Source: Deltaproteobacteria bacterium
GTDB taxonomy: Bacteria; Chloroflexota; Dehalococcoidia; Dehalococcoidales; BS750m-G39
Direction: 5' to 3'
Length of the DNA: 17,420 bases
NCBI GenBank assembly: GCA_030606505.1
Contig: JAUWGI010000006.1
Coordinates: 1-17,420 of the forward strand
The position numbers were made by a program, and so were the translations under genes. The notes beneath the pieces are model-generated. The model worked only from the letters and a program-made list of their open reading frames with translations, did not search any database and had not been told where the DNA came from. Positions 7,517-14,426 of this stretch are shown here, one piece after another; within the stretch, counting starts at the first letter, position 1, and each line of letters begins with the position of its first letter.

Positions 7517-8684
7517 TTTTCTTACCGAACTCCCGTTTAACCCTGGTCATTGTTTCCGGGATAGCCACCAAGTCGACTATAGTCATCGCCATAGCTTTGG
7601 CGGCATCGAGCATTCCCCCGATACCGGCTTCAGAGGCAGCTGCCAGTGCAAACTCTGGAGAGTGGTTGCCCACTCCCGGGGAAACTATGGCGACGCCGGG
7701 GTGTATGCCGGGCACGACCTGGCTAACATTACCCATATCGGTGCTGCCGAAAGACCTGTCTGGGTCGGAAAGCGGCATCTGGCGCCCCAGGGACTGCATA
7801 TTCTGCCGGAACAGTCGGGCCAGAGTTAGATTATTACGCATCGGCGCGTAGCGTGTCTCTCCCCAGCGGTATTCCAGGCGGGCGCCGGTGGCGGTGGCCC
7901 CGCCGACGAAGCAATCCAGCGCCCTCTCTTTTAGCTCGTCCAGATAGGCGTCATCCTCGGCGCGCACCAGGAAGTTGCCGGCGCTGTGATCCGGCACAAT
8001 GTTAGCTGCATCCCCGCCGTCGGTGATAATCCCGTGGATGCGCGCCTTGTCCTTGATGTGCTGCCTCAGGGAATTAATAGCGGCAAAGGATAGGAGCATG
8101 GCCTCCAGGGCGTTGATACCAGCTTCGGGGTGCCCGGCGGCGTGCGCCGCTCGGCCAAAAAACTCCACTTCCAGAGCGATACAGGCCAGAGCCGGGGTTA
8201 CGGCGGCATTATGCGAGCCGGGATGCACCATCATGGCCGCATCAAGGCTATCGAAGGCTCCCCGCTCCACCATTATCACCTTACCCCCGTAAAGCTCCTC
8301 AGCCGGAGTACCGATAACCTGAAGGCTCCCCCCGAAGCGGTCGATAGCCGCTTTAGCGGCGACGGCGGCGCCAACGGAGCCGCCGGCTATCAGGTTATGC
8401 CCGCAGGCGTGTCCCAGCTTGGGCAGGGCGTCATACTCCGCCACCAGGGCAATGGCCGGTTTACCCTTCCCGTAGCTTCCCCGGAAAGCGGTCTCCAGCT
8501 CACAGATGCTCCGTTCTACAGAAAAACCGTTTTTCTCCAGGTACTGGGTGAGCCAAGCGGCTGCCTTAACCTCCTTGAAGCCAAGTTCGGGGTTGGAGTG
8601 GATTTTAAGGCTCAAGTTGCGGAGCTGCTGGCGTTGCGCCTCGACTCTGGCTATTACCGAGGCTTTTAGTTCGGCTATATCCAC
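7509..8684 (-). CDS. M20-family metal-dependent amidohydrolase (AbgB / M20D-like)
   Basis: Predicted zinc- or manganese-dependent amidase/peptidase of 391 residues, cytoplasmic (no signal peptide). Metal-site motifs are the first-ligand loop HACGHN at 92-97 within EYDALPKLGHACGHN, the catalytic and ligand glutamates TPAEE at 126-130, and His154 (MMVHPGSHNA). A dimerisation lid domain begins near 170 with FGRAAHAAGHPEAG. The last ligand region is in GVGNHSPEFA near the end. The layout resembles p-aminobenzoyl-glutamate hydrolase subunit B and N-acyl-amino-acid hydrolases; the substrate is not deducible. The start is GTG 8684 with no ribosome-binding site and no other in-frame Met nearby. A TATAAT lies only 7 bases before it, so the transcript may be leaderless. 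First gene of the minus-strand run. Confidence 0.88.
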   Translation of the reverse strand: MDIAELKASVIARVEAQRQQLRNLSLKIHSNPELGFKEVKAAAWLTQYLEKNGFSVERSICELETAFRGSYGKGKPAIALVAEYDALPKLGHACGHNLIAGGSVGAAVAAKAAIDRFGGSLQVIGTPAEELYGGKVIMVERGAFDSLDAAMMVHPGSHNAAVTPALACIALEVEFFGRAAHAAGHPEAGINALEAMLLSFAAINSLRQHIKDKARIHGIITDGGDAANIVPDHSAGNFLVRAEDDAYLDELKERALDCFVGGATATGARLEYRWGETRYAPMRNNLTLARLFRQNMQSLGRQMPLSDPDRSFGSTDMGNVSQVVPGIHPGVAIVSPGVGNHSPEFALAAASEAGIGGMLDAAKAMAMTIVDLVAIPETMTRVKREFGKKNG

Positions 8685-8691
8685 GATTATT

Positions 8692-8720
8692 ATTATAGCC
8701 CAGCGCCAATATAATTTCTA
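8692..8720 (-). promoter_or_regulatory. Candidate promoter of the minus-strand operon
   Basis: On the minus strand TAGAAA (8720-8715, 4 of 6 matches to TTGACA), a 17-base spacer and a perfect TATAAT (8697-8692). The predicted start point falls at or within a base or two of the GTG start codon at 8684, implying a leaderless or near-leaderless mRNA, which fits the missing Shine-Dalgarno site. Confidence 0.5.
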
Positions 8721-8977
8721 GCGCATCGAGGTTTGCACCCGTTCAGATTTTGCCCCTATATTTTTTATCAACCTCACCCCGCTTTTAACGGTTCTCTTTC
8801 TTCCCATACCCTCCCGCCCAAAAGGGTTTTTTACCCCAAAAAAACTATGTTTTTCCGGGGGCCCCGTTTTCACCTCTTTTCATCTCTTGAACCCCACCCC
8901 CTTATTTATATTACCTCCCCCTTTCCCCCCATCCCTATCGGGTGGGGAAAACAAGGGGGCAAATAAAAAGAACTGAT

Positions 8978-8993
8978 AGAGGTTCTAACCTCT
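8978..8993. repeat. Small inverted repeat AGAGGTT / AACCTCT
   Basis: Perfect 7-bp inverted repeat with a 2-base centre, 3 bases upstream of the G-quadruplex motif and about 155 bases upstream of the nusA promoter. No T run follows, so it is not a typical terminator. It could be a dyad operator; function unknown. Confidence 0.45.
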
Positions 8994-8996
8994 GTA

Positions 8997-9011
8997 GGGT
9001 GGGAGGGTGGG
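8997..9011 (+). other. Perfect G-quadruplex motif
   Basis: GGGTGGGAGGGTGGG: four G3 tracts with one-base loops, the pattern expected to form the most stable parallel quadruplexes. It lies on the plus strand between the two divergent promoters, about 150 bases upstream of the nusA promoter. Confidence 0.8.
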
Positions 9012-9146
9012 AATTAAAACGCACTCTAAAAATCGGGCCAGACCTCTCCTTATCTCCCCCTCCCCTGTTTTCAACATGACTTTTTCTTCCTACCCAGACC
9101 GCCCTCGTAGGCTTTTTATCCCTCTTAAACATCCTGTTACTAGGTA

Positions 9147-9175
9147 TTGCATCCACCACCGGCTTGTGGTATACT
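9147..9175 (+). promoter_or_regulatory. Promoter of the nusA operon, extended -10
   Basis: TTGCAT (9147-9152), a 17-base spacer, then TATACT (9170-9175) preceded by TGG, an extended -10 element. Predicted start point is near 9182, giving a leader of about 107 bases before nusA. This is among the best sigma-70-type matches in the window. Confidence 0.75.
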
Positions 9176-9178
9176 CAT

Positions 9179-9192
9179 TATGGTACACCATA
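9179..9192. promoter_or_regulatory. Palindrome at the predicted nusA transcription start
   Basis: TATGGTACACCATA is a perfect 6-bp inverted repeat around AC, covering about -3 to +11 of the predicted transcript. Its position is that of a repressor operator. No regulator is encoded nearby to pair with it. Confidence 0.4.
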
Positions 9193-9225
9193 TACTAGAT
9201 ACTACCAGCTATAAGTGACTTGTTG

Positions 9226-9249
9226 AGTGGGTTTGATTCCCACTTTTTT
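9226..9249 (+). terminator. Intrinsic-terminator-like hairpin in the nusA leader
   Basis: AGTGGG (9226-9231) pairs with CCCACT (9239-9244) across a 7-base loop, followed at once by a run of six Ts (9244-9249). It lies downstream of the nusA promoter and 39 bases before the nusA ATG, so it acts inside the leader, not at the end of another gene. AAGTG at 9213-9217 could pair instead with CACTT at 9241-9245 and break the terminator stem, a possible weak anti-terminator. A 6-bp stem is short, the kind of hairpin that may depend on NusA. Confidence 0.6.
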
Positions 9250-9288
9250 GTTATAGGGAAATAACAGGGTTGGAGGTTTTAGGCTCGG

Positions 9289-10719
9289 ATGAAGAGCGAA
9301 TTTGTGCTGGCGTTAACTCAGCTAGCCGCGGAGAAGAACCTGCCCAAAGAGGTAGTGATTTCGGCGGTAGAGACGGCGCTGGTGTCGGCTTATCGTAAGG
9401 ATAACTTTGCCCCCAACCAGAATATATCGGTCAAGATAGACCCGGCTACGGGCAATGTCAGGGTTTGGGCGGAGAAAGTCGTTGTCGAAAAGCCGGAAGA
9501 TACCCGCAATGAAATATCGCTGGATGATGCGCAAAAGATTGACCCGGAAGCCGAAATTGACGGCACTGTTGAGGTAGAGGCCACGCCGCGCAATGCCGGG
9601 CGCATTGCCGCGCAAACGGCCAAGCAGGTTATTCTGCAGCGCCTTCACGAAGCAGAGCACAGCGCCATATTTGAGGAGTATTCGGGTAAAGAAGGCGACA
9701 TCGTCAACGGGCTGGTGCAGCGCATTGAGTCCCGGCAGGTCTTTATTGATCTGGGCAGGACTGAGGCGATTCTCCCTGCTTCCGAGCAGGTGCGCAATGA
9801 GAGGTACCGCATCGGTCAGCGGCTCAAGGTTTATCTGCTTGAGGTAGTCCGCATGGCCAGAGGCCCTCAGGTGGTAGTATCCCGCTCCCACCCTGATTTT
9901 CTGCGCCGTCTTTTCGAGCTGGAAGTCCCCGAGGTGCTTAACGGGACGGTGGAGTTGAAGGCGGTCGCCCGCGAGGCTGGCTATCGCAGTAAGGTAGCCG
10001 TAGCCGCCAGCCAGGAGGGCATTGACCCGGTCGGCTGTTGTGTTGGCCTGAGGGGTATCCGGATACAGAATATTATGAGGGAGCTCAATAGCGAAAAGCT
10101 GGACGTGGTTTCCTGGAGTTCGGACGCCTCGGCGTTCATCGCCAATGCCCTCAGCCCGGCGCAGGTATTAAGTGTGGAGCTGGATGAGGAAGCGGGTATA
10201 GCTACGGTGGTTGTCCCGGATAGGCAGCTCTCCCTGGCTATTGGCAAAGAGGGGCAGAATGCCAGACTGGCCGCCAAGCTCACCGGCTGGCGGATTGATA
10301 TTAAGAGCGCCTCAATTGCCGAGGCGGAAAAGCTGGCGGCAACCAAGCTTTTAACCGAGATAGCCGAGGTCACCGAGGAGACCGTGGTCAGTGAGGAGCT
10401 TCCCGCAGAACTGCCGGCTATTGAGGAGCCGGGATTAGCGCCCGAAAAGGCCGAAGCTGAAGCCGAAGCTGAACCGGCCACTGTTGAGACTGAGCTGGTG
10501 CCTCCGGAGACCATTTTGAAGCCGCCGGTAGGGGTAAAGGCAGGGGCCAAGGCACCCAAGCTGCGCTTTGCTGAGGATGTCATGCAGACCGCGCCAACCA
10601 AGCCGGTAGCTAAATCGAGGCGGAAGAAGAAGGACGCCCGTGAACGTGGTGAGGACGGCATCAAGGTGAAGAAACGGCGTCAGAAGGCGGAAATCTTTGA
10701 TGAAGAAGAAGAGTATTAA
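9289..10719 (+). CDS. nusA: Transcription factor NusA with charged C-terminal tail
   Basis: Binds RNA polymerase and nascent RNA and tunes pausing, termination and antitermination. The 476 residues comprise the N-terminal polymerase-binding domain (1-130), an S1 domain (about 134-200, with [21 protein letters not shown]), and two KH domains ([14 protein letters not shown] at 249-262; [21 protein letters not shown] at 317-336). After about 355 the sequence is a low-complexity tail: acidic Ala/Glu/Pro-rich to about 408, then strongly basic ([14 protein letters not shown]), then DEEEEY. The ATG is preceded by GGAGG 12 bases away, a rather long spacing. The gene overlaps ylxR by 20 bases. Unusually, no rimP precedes it: the operon starts at nusA with its own promoter and leader terminator. 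Confidence 0.97.
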   Translation: MKSEFVLALTQLAAEKNLPKEVVISAVETALVSAYRKDNFAPNQNISVKIDPATGNVRVWAEKVVVEKPEDTRNEISLDDAQKIDPEAEIDGTVEVEATPRNAGRIAAQTAKQVILQRLHEAEHSAIFEEYSGKEGDIVNGLVQRIESRQVFIDLGRTEAILPASEQVRNERYRIGQRLKVYLLEVVRMARGPQVVVSRSHPDFLRRLFELEVPEVLNGTVELKAVAREAGYRSKVAVAASQEGIDPVGCCVGLRGIRIQNIMRELNSEKLDVVSWSSDASAFIANALSPAQVLSVELDEEAGIATVVVPDRQLSLAIGKEGQNARLAAKLTGWRIDIKSASIAEAEKLAATKLLTEIAEVTEETVVSEELPAELPAIEEPGLAPEKAEAEAEAEPATVETELVPPETILKPPVGVKAGAKAPKLRFAEDVMQTAPTKPVAKSRRKKKDARERGEDGIKVKKRRQKAEIFDEEEEY

Positions 10720-10993
10720 TCCGACTCTGGTCAAACACATACCCCAGCGGACCTGTGTTGCCTGCGGTGAGGTAAGACCCCAGCGGGAGCTGGTCCGTCT
10801 GGTCAGAGTTTCCGGCGATGGTGTCGAGGTTGACCCGGTTGGCAAAAAAGCGGGGCGGGGCGCCTATCTATGCCCGGTGCCGGATTGCTGGCAGGCCGGA
10901 CTTAAAAAAGGGCGGCTTGAGTACGTGTTGCGCACCACCATTACTGAAGATAACAGGCAACAGCTTATTAAATACGGCCAGGAGCTGGGATAA
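10700..10993 (+). CDS. ylxR: YlxR family (DUF448) RNA-binding protein, four-cysteine type
   Basis: Small basic protein of 97 residues encoded between nusA and infB, the usual place for YlxR, which is thought to bind RNA. Family motifs are [23 protein letters not shown] at the N-terminus (split by Cys19 and Cys22) and [14 protein letters not shown] in the middle. A second Cys pair, Cys58 and Cys63 (LCPVPDC), could complete a zinc site with the first; the low-GC Firmicute versions I recall lack this. The ATG at 10700 is preferred to a TTG directly before it. It starts within the last codons of nusA, so translation is probably coupled. infB follows after 11 bases. Confidence 0.92.
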   Translation: MKKKSINPTLVKHIPQRTCVACGEVRPQRELVRLVRVSGDGVEVDPVGKKAGRGAYLCPVPDCWQAGLKKGRLEYVLRTTITEDNRQQLIKYGQELG

Positions 10994-11004
10994 GGAGCGA
11001 TTTA

Positions 11005-12765
11005 TTGGCTAAGGCAAGCGAGCCTACAGAGGCGAAGGCAAACGTGGTCGAGATTCCTCACTCGGTATCGGTGAGGCAGCTGGCCGACCTTATGCAGGTC
11101 AGTGCCATCGATATCATCAAGCAGCTGATGAGGAGCGGCATTTTTGCCAATATCAATCAGGTCATCGACTACGAAGCCGCTGCTAAAGTGGTAGCTGCCC
11201 TGGGCCATGAAGCCCAGCTCAAGCCTTTGGTCACCGACGCTGGGAGTAGGAGATACCGGCCCCAGGAGGAGGAGCTCGGTGGCCTCAAACTGCGCCCGCC
11301 GGTAGTTACCATTATGGGACATGTCGACCATGGCAAGACCAGGCTTCTGGACGCTATCCGCCAGACTAACGTAAGGGATACCGAGGCTGGTGGTATTACC
11401 CAGCATATTGGCGCCTATCAGGTAGAGGTCAACGGGCAGAAGCTTACCTTCCTGGATACACCTGGCCATGAGGCTTTTACCGCCATGCGGGCTCGCGGTG
11501 CCCAGGTAACCGATATCACCATTCTGGTGGTGGCGGCTGATGATGGGGTAATGCCCCAGACTCTAGAAGCTATCGACCATGCCCGGGCTGCCGGAGTGCC
11601 CATCGTGGTGGCCATTAATAAGATTGACAAGGCCGATGCCAACCCTGATCTGGTCAAACAGCAGCTGGCTGACGCCGGTCTGGTTATTGAGGAGTGGGGT
11701 GGTGAAGTGGTCTGCGTGGCCATTTCAGCCAAGGAAAAGAAAGGTATCGATGACCTGCTGGAAAACATGCTGGTGGTGGCGGAGATGGAGGAGCTTATGG
11801 CCGACCCCTCCCGCCCGGCGGTGGGGGTGGTGGTTGAAGCCGAGATGGACAAGAGCAAGGGGCCTTTGGCTACGGTGCTCATTCAAACCGGGACCTTGAA
11901 GGTTGGTGATACGGTGGTGGTTGGTGGCACCTGGGGTCGGGTAAGGGCCATGTTCAATGATTTGGGTAAGCGGGTGCGGCGAGCCGAACCGTCCACGCCG
12001 GCAGAGATTCTGGGCTTAGACAGTGTGCCTCAGGTTGGTGATATCCTTAACGTGGTAGCCGGCGAGCAACCGGCGCGGGCGCTCATCCAGAAGCACCAGC
12101 AGGAGAAACACGCCGGGGTGGTGAGTCTGGACAACCTCTACGACCAGATAAGCGCTGGTCAGGTGAAAGAGCTCGATGTCGTTCTCAAGGTTGATGTTCA
12201 GGGCAGCTTAGAGCCGATAACCGCTTCCCTGGAGCGGCTGTCAGCCGACGAGGTTAAGGTTAGAATTATCCACAGCGGCAGCGGCAATATTACCGAGAGC
12301 GATGTTATGCTGGCCATTGCTTCTAAAGGGCTTATTATTGGCTTCGGCACCGGTGTTGAAGCCGGGGCGCGGCGGATGGCTGATGCGGAAGGGGTTGATA
12401 TCCATATCTATGACGTGATTTACAACCTGGTGGATGATGTTGATAAGGCGCTCAAGGGCATGCTGGAGCCCCATTATATTGATGTTATCGAGGCCAGGGC
12501 TGAGATAAGGGCTATTTTCTCCAGTGGCAAGAAGAAGAAGATAGCTGGCCTTATGGTTACCGAGGGTAAGATAAGCCGCGGCGCCTCGGTCAGGGTGCGG
12601 CGTGGGGATAAGGTTTTGCACGAATCGGTGATTGAAAGCCTCAGGCGTTTCAAAGACGATGTTAATGAAGTAGCCGCCGGCTACGAGTGCGGGGTAGGTA
12701 TCAAGGACTTTGAAGCCTTTGAGGTTGGTGATACCCTGGAGTTCTTCCGCAAAGAGAAAGCCTAG
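11005..12765 (+). CDS. infB: Translation initiation factor IF-2, short form
   Basis: GTPase that places initiator tRNA on the 30S subunit and drives subunit joining. The 586 residues cover one IF2_N module (about 14-68: [17 protein letters not shown]...), then the G domain with G1 GHVDHGKT (105-112), switch II DTPGH (151-155), NKID (205-208) and SAK (241-243), followed by the beta-barrel II, domain III and the C-terminal fMet-tRNA-binding barrel. The long charged N-terminal region of enterobacterial IF-2 (about 890 residues) is absent. The start is TTG 11005, set by AAGGAG 7 bases upstream, just after the ylxR stop. rbfA follows after 17 bases. Confidence 0.98.
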   Translation: MAKASEPTEAKANVVEIPHSVSVRQLADLMQVSAIDIIKQLMRSGIFANINQVIDYEAAAKVVAALGHEAQLKPLVTDAGSRRYRPQEEELGGLKLRPPVVTIMGHVDHGKTRLLDAIRQTNVRDTEAGGITQHIGAYQVEVNGQKLTFLDTPGHEAFTAMRARGAQVTDITILVVAADDGVMPQTLEAIDHARAAGVPIVVAINKIDKADANPDLVKQQLADAGLVIEEWGGEVVCVAISAKEKKGIDDLLENMLVVAEMEELMADPSRPAVGVVVEAEMDKSKGPLATVLIQTGTLKVGDTVVVGGTWGRVRAMFNDLGKRVRRAEPSTPAEILGLDSVPQVGDILNVVAGEQPARALIQKHQQEKHAGVVSLDNLYDQISAGQVKELDVVLKVDVQGSLEPITASLERLSADEVKVRIIHSGSGNITESDVMLAIASKGLIIGFGTGVEAGARRMADAEGVDIHIYDVIYNLVDDVDKALKGMLEPHYIDVIEARAEIRAIFSSGKKKKIAGLMVTEGKISRGASVRVRRGDKVLHESVIESLRRFKDDVNEVAAGYECGVGIKDFEAFEVGDTLEFFRKEKA

Positions 12766-12782
12766 GCTAAGGGACTAATGAT

Positions 12783-13151
12783 ATGTCGCATCGTATCGAG
12801 CGGGTAAGTAGTCTCATGCGCCACGAGATTAGCGGATTACTTCAGAGCGAGGTCAAAGACCCCCGAATCAATCAGTTAGTGGTCGTGACTGAGGTTTCTC
12901 TCTCCGCTGACCTGAAGTACGCCAAGGTATTCGTCAGTTGTATGGTCGGCGAAGAGGAAAAAAAGACGATGATGAGTGGGCTCGGGGCTGCCTCCAACTT
13001 CCTGCGCAACCAGCTGGCCAAGCGCATCAGACTGCGCCGTATCCCCGAGCTTAGCTTTGAGTGGGATGATTCTATCGAGCGGGGAGACCACCTGCTGCAG
13101 CTGATGGATAAAATCAGCGCCGAACACCCCCCGGAAGAGCCCAGTGACTAG
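12783..13151 (+). CDS. rbfA: Ribosome-binding factor A
   Basis: Late-stage 30S maturation factor that binds near the 16S rRNA 5' end. The 122 residues form the usual single KH-like domain: RIERVSSLMRHEISGLL at the start, DPRINQLVVVTEVSLSADLKYAKVFVS in the middle (a hallmark of the family), and LRNQLAKRIRLRRIPELSFEWDDS toward the end. The ATG at 12783 has AGGGA a short way upstream; a nearby ATG at 12778 is in the wrong frame. Its last 8 bases overlap truB. Order infB-rbfA-truB is the common bacterial one. Confidence 0.97.
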   Translation: MSHRIERVSSLMRHEISGLLQSEVKDPRINQLVVVTEVSLSADLKYAKVFVSCMVGEEEKKTMMSGLGAASNFLRNQLAKRIRLRRIPELSFEWDDSIERGDHLLQLMDKISAEHPPEEPSD

Positions 13152-14049
13152 CGTGGACGGCATCCTCAATATTAATAAACCCTGGGGCAGAACCTCCTTC
13201 AGCATTGTCTCTCTTGTTAAGCGGTTGAGCGGGGTAAAGCGTGTGGGACATGCCGGCACCCTGGACCCGGCTGCCACCGGCGTTTTACCCGTCTGCATGG
13301 GGCAGGGGAGCCGGGTTGTCCCCTTTTTGCACGATACCGCCAAGGTCTATAAGGCTCAGGTTGAACTCGGCGTGACCACTGATAGCTATGACGCCACCGG
13401 CAACGTCACCGCTACTGGAGATCCCTCCGGTGTCAGCCGTAAGCAGCTACTGTCGGCGCTGGGCTCATTTCGCGGTCTGATACAGCAAATACCCCCGATG
13501 TACAGTGCGGTAAAGCACGGCGGCAAGCCGCTTTATGAGCTGGCGCGCGCTGGCATTGAGGTGGAGAGGAAAAGCCGTCCGGCGCAGGTTTACCGCCTGG
13601 AACTCAAGCGTTGGCAGCCGCCGGTAGCCACTATCGAGGTAGAGTGCGGCAAGGGCACCTATATCCGCTCGCTGGCTCATGACCTGGGTCAGCTTCTGGG
13701 CTGCGGCGCTCACCTCAAGAGCCTGGTCCGCCTGAAGTATGGCTGCTTTAACCTTAAAGACGCTGTTTCAGTGCCCCAGCTTGAGGATGGCTTTCACCAC
13801 GGCTACTGGCATCGGTTTATTTATCCCATAGACATTGTCTTTCAGGACTGGGCAGCGGTGGTGGTTGACGATGCCGCCGAGGCAGATATCAAGAACGGGC
13901 GCCCCGTGGAGTTGCCTGGTGATAGACTTAAGCCGGCAGCGGGCAATCACTGCCGTGTCTATAACGGTGACGGTCGTTTCCTGGGAGTGCTCCAGTTCAA
14001 TCGGGAAAAGGGGCACTGGCGACCGGGGAAGGTCTTCAGCAGGGCTTGA
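13144..14049 (+). CDS. truB: tRNA pseudouridine(55) synthase TruB
   Basis: Converts U55 of the tRNA T-loop to pseudouridine. The 301 residues begin with DGILNINKPWGRTSF and contain the catalytic-Asp motif GHAGTLDPAATGVL with Asp41, then YKAQVELGVTTDSYDATG, IPPMYSAVKHGGKPLYELAR and KGTYIRSLAHDLG, all typical of TruB. A C-terminal PUA-like stretch (about 235-300) helps bind tRNA. The GTG at 13144 overlaps the end of rbfA by 8 bases; another GTG at 13153 is a possible start but removes only three residues. Its TGA stop is part of the TTGACA of the next promoter. Confidence 0.96.
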   Translation: MTSVDGILNINKPWGRTSFSIVSLVKRLSGVKRVGHAGTLDPAATGVLPVCMGQGSRVVPFLHDTAKVYKAQVELGVTTDSYDATGNVTATGDPSGVSRKQLLSALGSFRGLIQQIPPMYSAVKHGGKPLYELARAGIEVERKSRPAQVYRLELKRWQPPVATIEVECGKGTYIRSLAHDLGQLLGCGAHLKSLVRLKYGCFNLKDAVSVPQLEDGFHHGYWHRFIYPIDIVFQDWAAVVVDDAAEADIKNGRPVELPGDRLKPAAGNHCRVYNGDGRFLGVLQFNREKGHWRPGKVFSRA

Positions 14050-14075
14050 CAGCCTGCCTATAATAGGGGTATATT
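14046..14075 (+). promoter_or_regulatory. Promoter overlapping the truB stop codon
   Basis: A perfect TTGACA (14046-14051) contains the truB TGA stop (14047-14049). An 18-base spacer leads to TATATT (14070-14075). The predicted start near 14082 gives a leader of about 24 bases to the zinc-ribbon gene. A TATAAT at 14059-14064 is too close to this -35 to pair with it. Confidence 0.65.
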
Positions 14076-14105
14076 GCAACGGATGCCAAGAAGGAGGTGA
14101 ACCCA

Positions 14106-14249
14106 GTGCCTCAGGCTTATTGTTTTAAGTGTCGCAAGAAGGTAGATATAAAGAATCCCCAGCGGGTTACCCTTAAGAATGGCCGGCCGGCCACACAGGG
14201 GGTTTGCCCGGGGTGTGGGACCAAAGTATTCAGGATTGGCCAAAGCTAA
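14106..14249 (+). CDS. DUF5679-like 47-residue zinc-ribbon protein
   Basis: A very small protein with GTG start and a near-perfect ribosome-binding site AAGGAGGTGA 5-8 bases upstream. The sequence opens with YCFKCRKKVDIKNPQ, continues with VTLKNGRPATQG and closes with VCPGCGTKVFRI. Two CxxC pairs, Cys6/Cys9 and Cys34/Cys37, make a zinc-ribbon knuckle; the spacing and the KNGRPATQGVCPGCGTK segment are those I recall for DUF5679 proteins. Its function is not known; small zinc ribbons of this kind often touch RNA, DNA or a ribosomal or polymerase complex. It has its own candidate promoter and lies between truB and the inositol-lipid genes. Confidence 0.85.
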   Translation: MPQAYCFKCRKKVDIKNPQRVTLKNGRPATQGVCPGCGTKVFRIGQS

Positions 14250-14311
14250 TCGCCTTAAGCTCTAGACGAGGTTAAAGCAAATCCTCTTTAGTATGAGTAC
14301 CGGAGTACGGT

Positions 14312-14334
14312 TCCCGCTTGCGGCGGCAAGGGGA
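14312..14334. repeat. Hairpin upstream of ino1
   Basis: TCCC-G-CTTGC pairs with GCAAG-GGGA around a GGCG loop: 9 bp with one bulged G. No T run follows, so it is not a standard terminator for the zinc-ribbon gene. The rest of the 177-base gap (14250-14426) holds no gene. Confidence 0.4.
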
Positions 14335-14360
14335 GAGTGCTTGATTAGTAAGTTCTGACA

Positions 14361-14386
14361 ATATTATTCTCCTTAAGGATATTATT
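14361..14386 (+). promoter_or_regulatory. Direct repeats around a palindrome upstream of ino1
   Basis: ATATTATT occurs at 14361-14368 and again at 14379-14386, flanking the 10-bp palindrome TCCTTAAGGA (14370-14379). CTGACA at 14355-14360 and TATTAT at 14380-14385 (19-base spacer), or TTGATT at 14341 with TATTAT at 14362 (15-base spacer), could form a promoter, neither ideal. The symmetric layout suggests a regulator site controlling the inositol-lipid genes. Confidence 0.35.
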
Positions 14387-14426
14387 TGGTTATAGGTTCT
14401 ACTGTGGAAAGGGAGGCAATTAAACT

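Larger units (their letters stand above)
8721..9146. other. Long non-coding divergent intergenic region, low complexity
   Basis: About 430 bases without a convincing gene. The short open frames here are rich in Pro, Ser and Arg and look random. The left part is a string of C- and T-homopolymer runs. It includes a second copy of TCAACCTCACCCC (8768-8780), a C/G palindrome around 8856-8866, and an imperfect hairpin at 8927-8947 (CCCCATCCC against GGGTGGGG). It looks like decayed repeat sequence. The G-quadruplex motif and small hairpin are listed separately. Confidence 0.6.

Noticed and set aside
8817..8833. CCCAAAAGGG followed by six Ts as a terminator
   Set aside because: The stem is only 3 bp, and on the plus strand no gene ends upstream of it.
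8733..9198. Short open frames on both strands in the divergent intergenic region
   Set aside because: Pro/Phe/Arg-rich random-looking translations of homopolymer runs, no ribosome-binding sites, and one spans the nusA promoter.
9981..10664. Minus-strand open frame of 227 codons, Ser/Ala-rich
   Set aside because: Antisense shadow of the KH domains and charged tail of nusA; low complexity and no start signals.
14059..14064. TATAAT as -10 of the zinc-ribbon promoter
   Set aside because: Only 7 bases from the TTGACA, too close for sigma-70, and no good -35 lies 17 bases upstream. TATATT at 14070 fits better.
14269..14288. GAGG/CCTC inverted repeat after the zinc-ribbon gene as a terminator
   Set aside because: Only 4 bp with an 11-base loop and three Ts; too weak to call.
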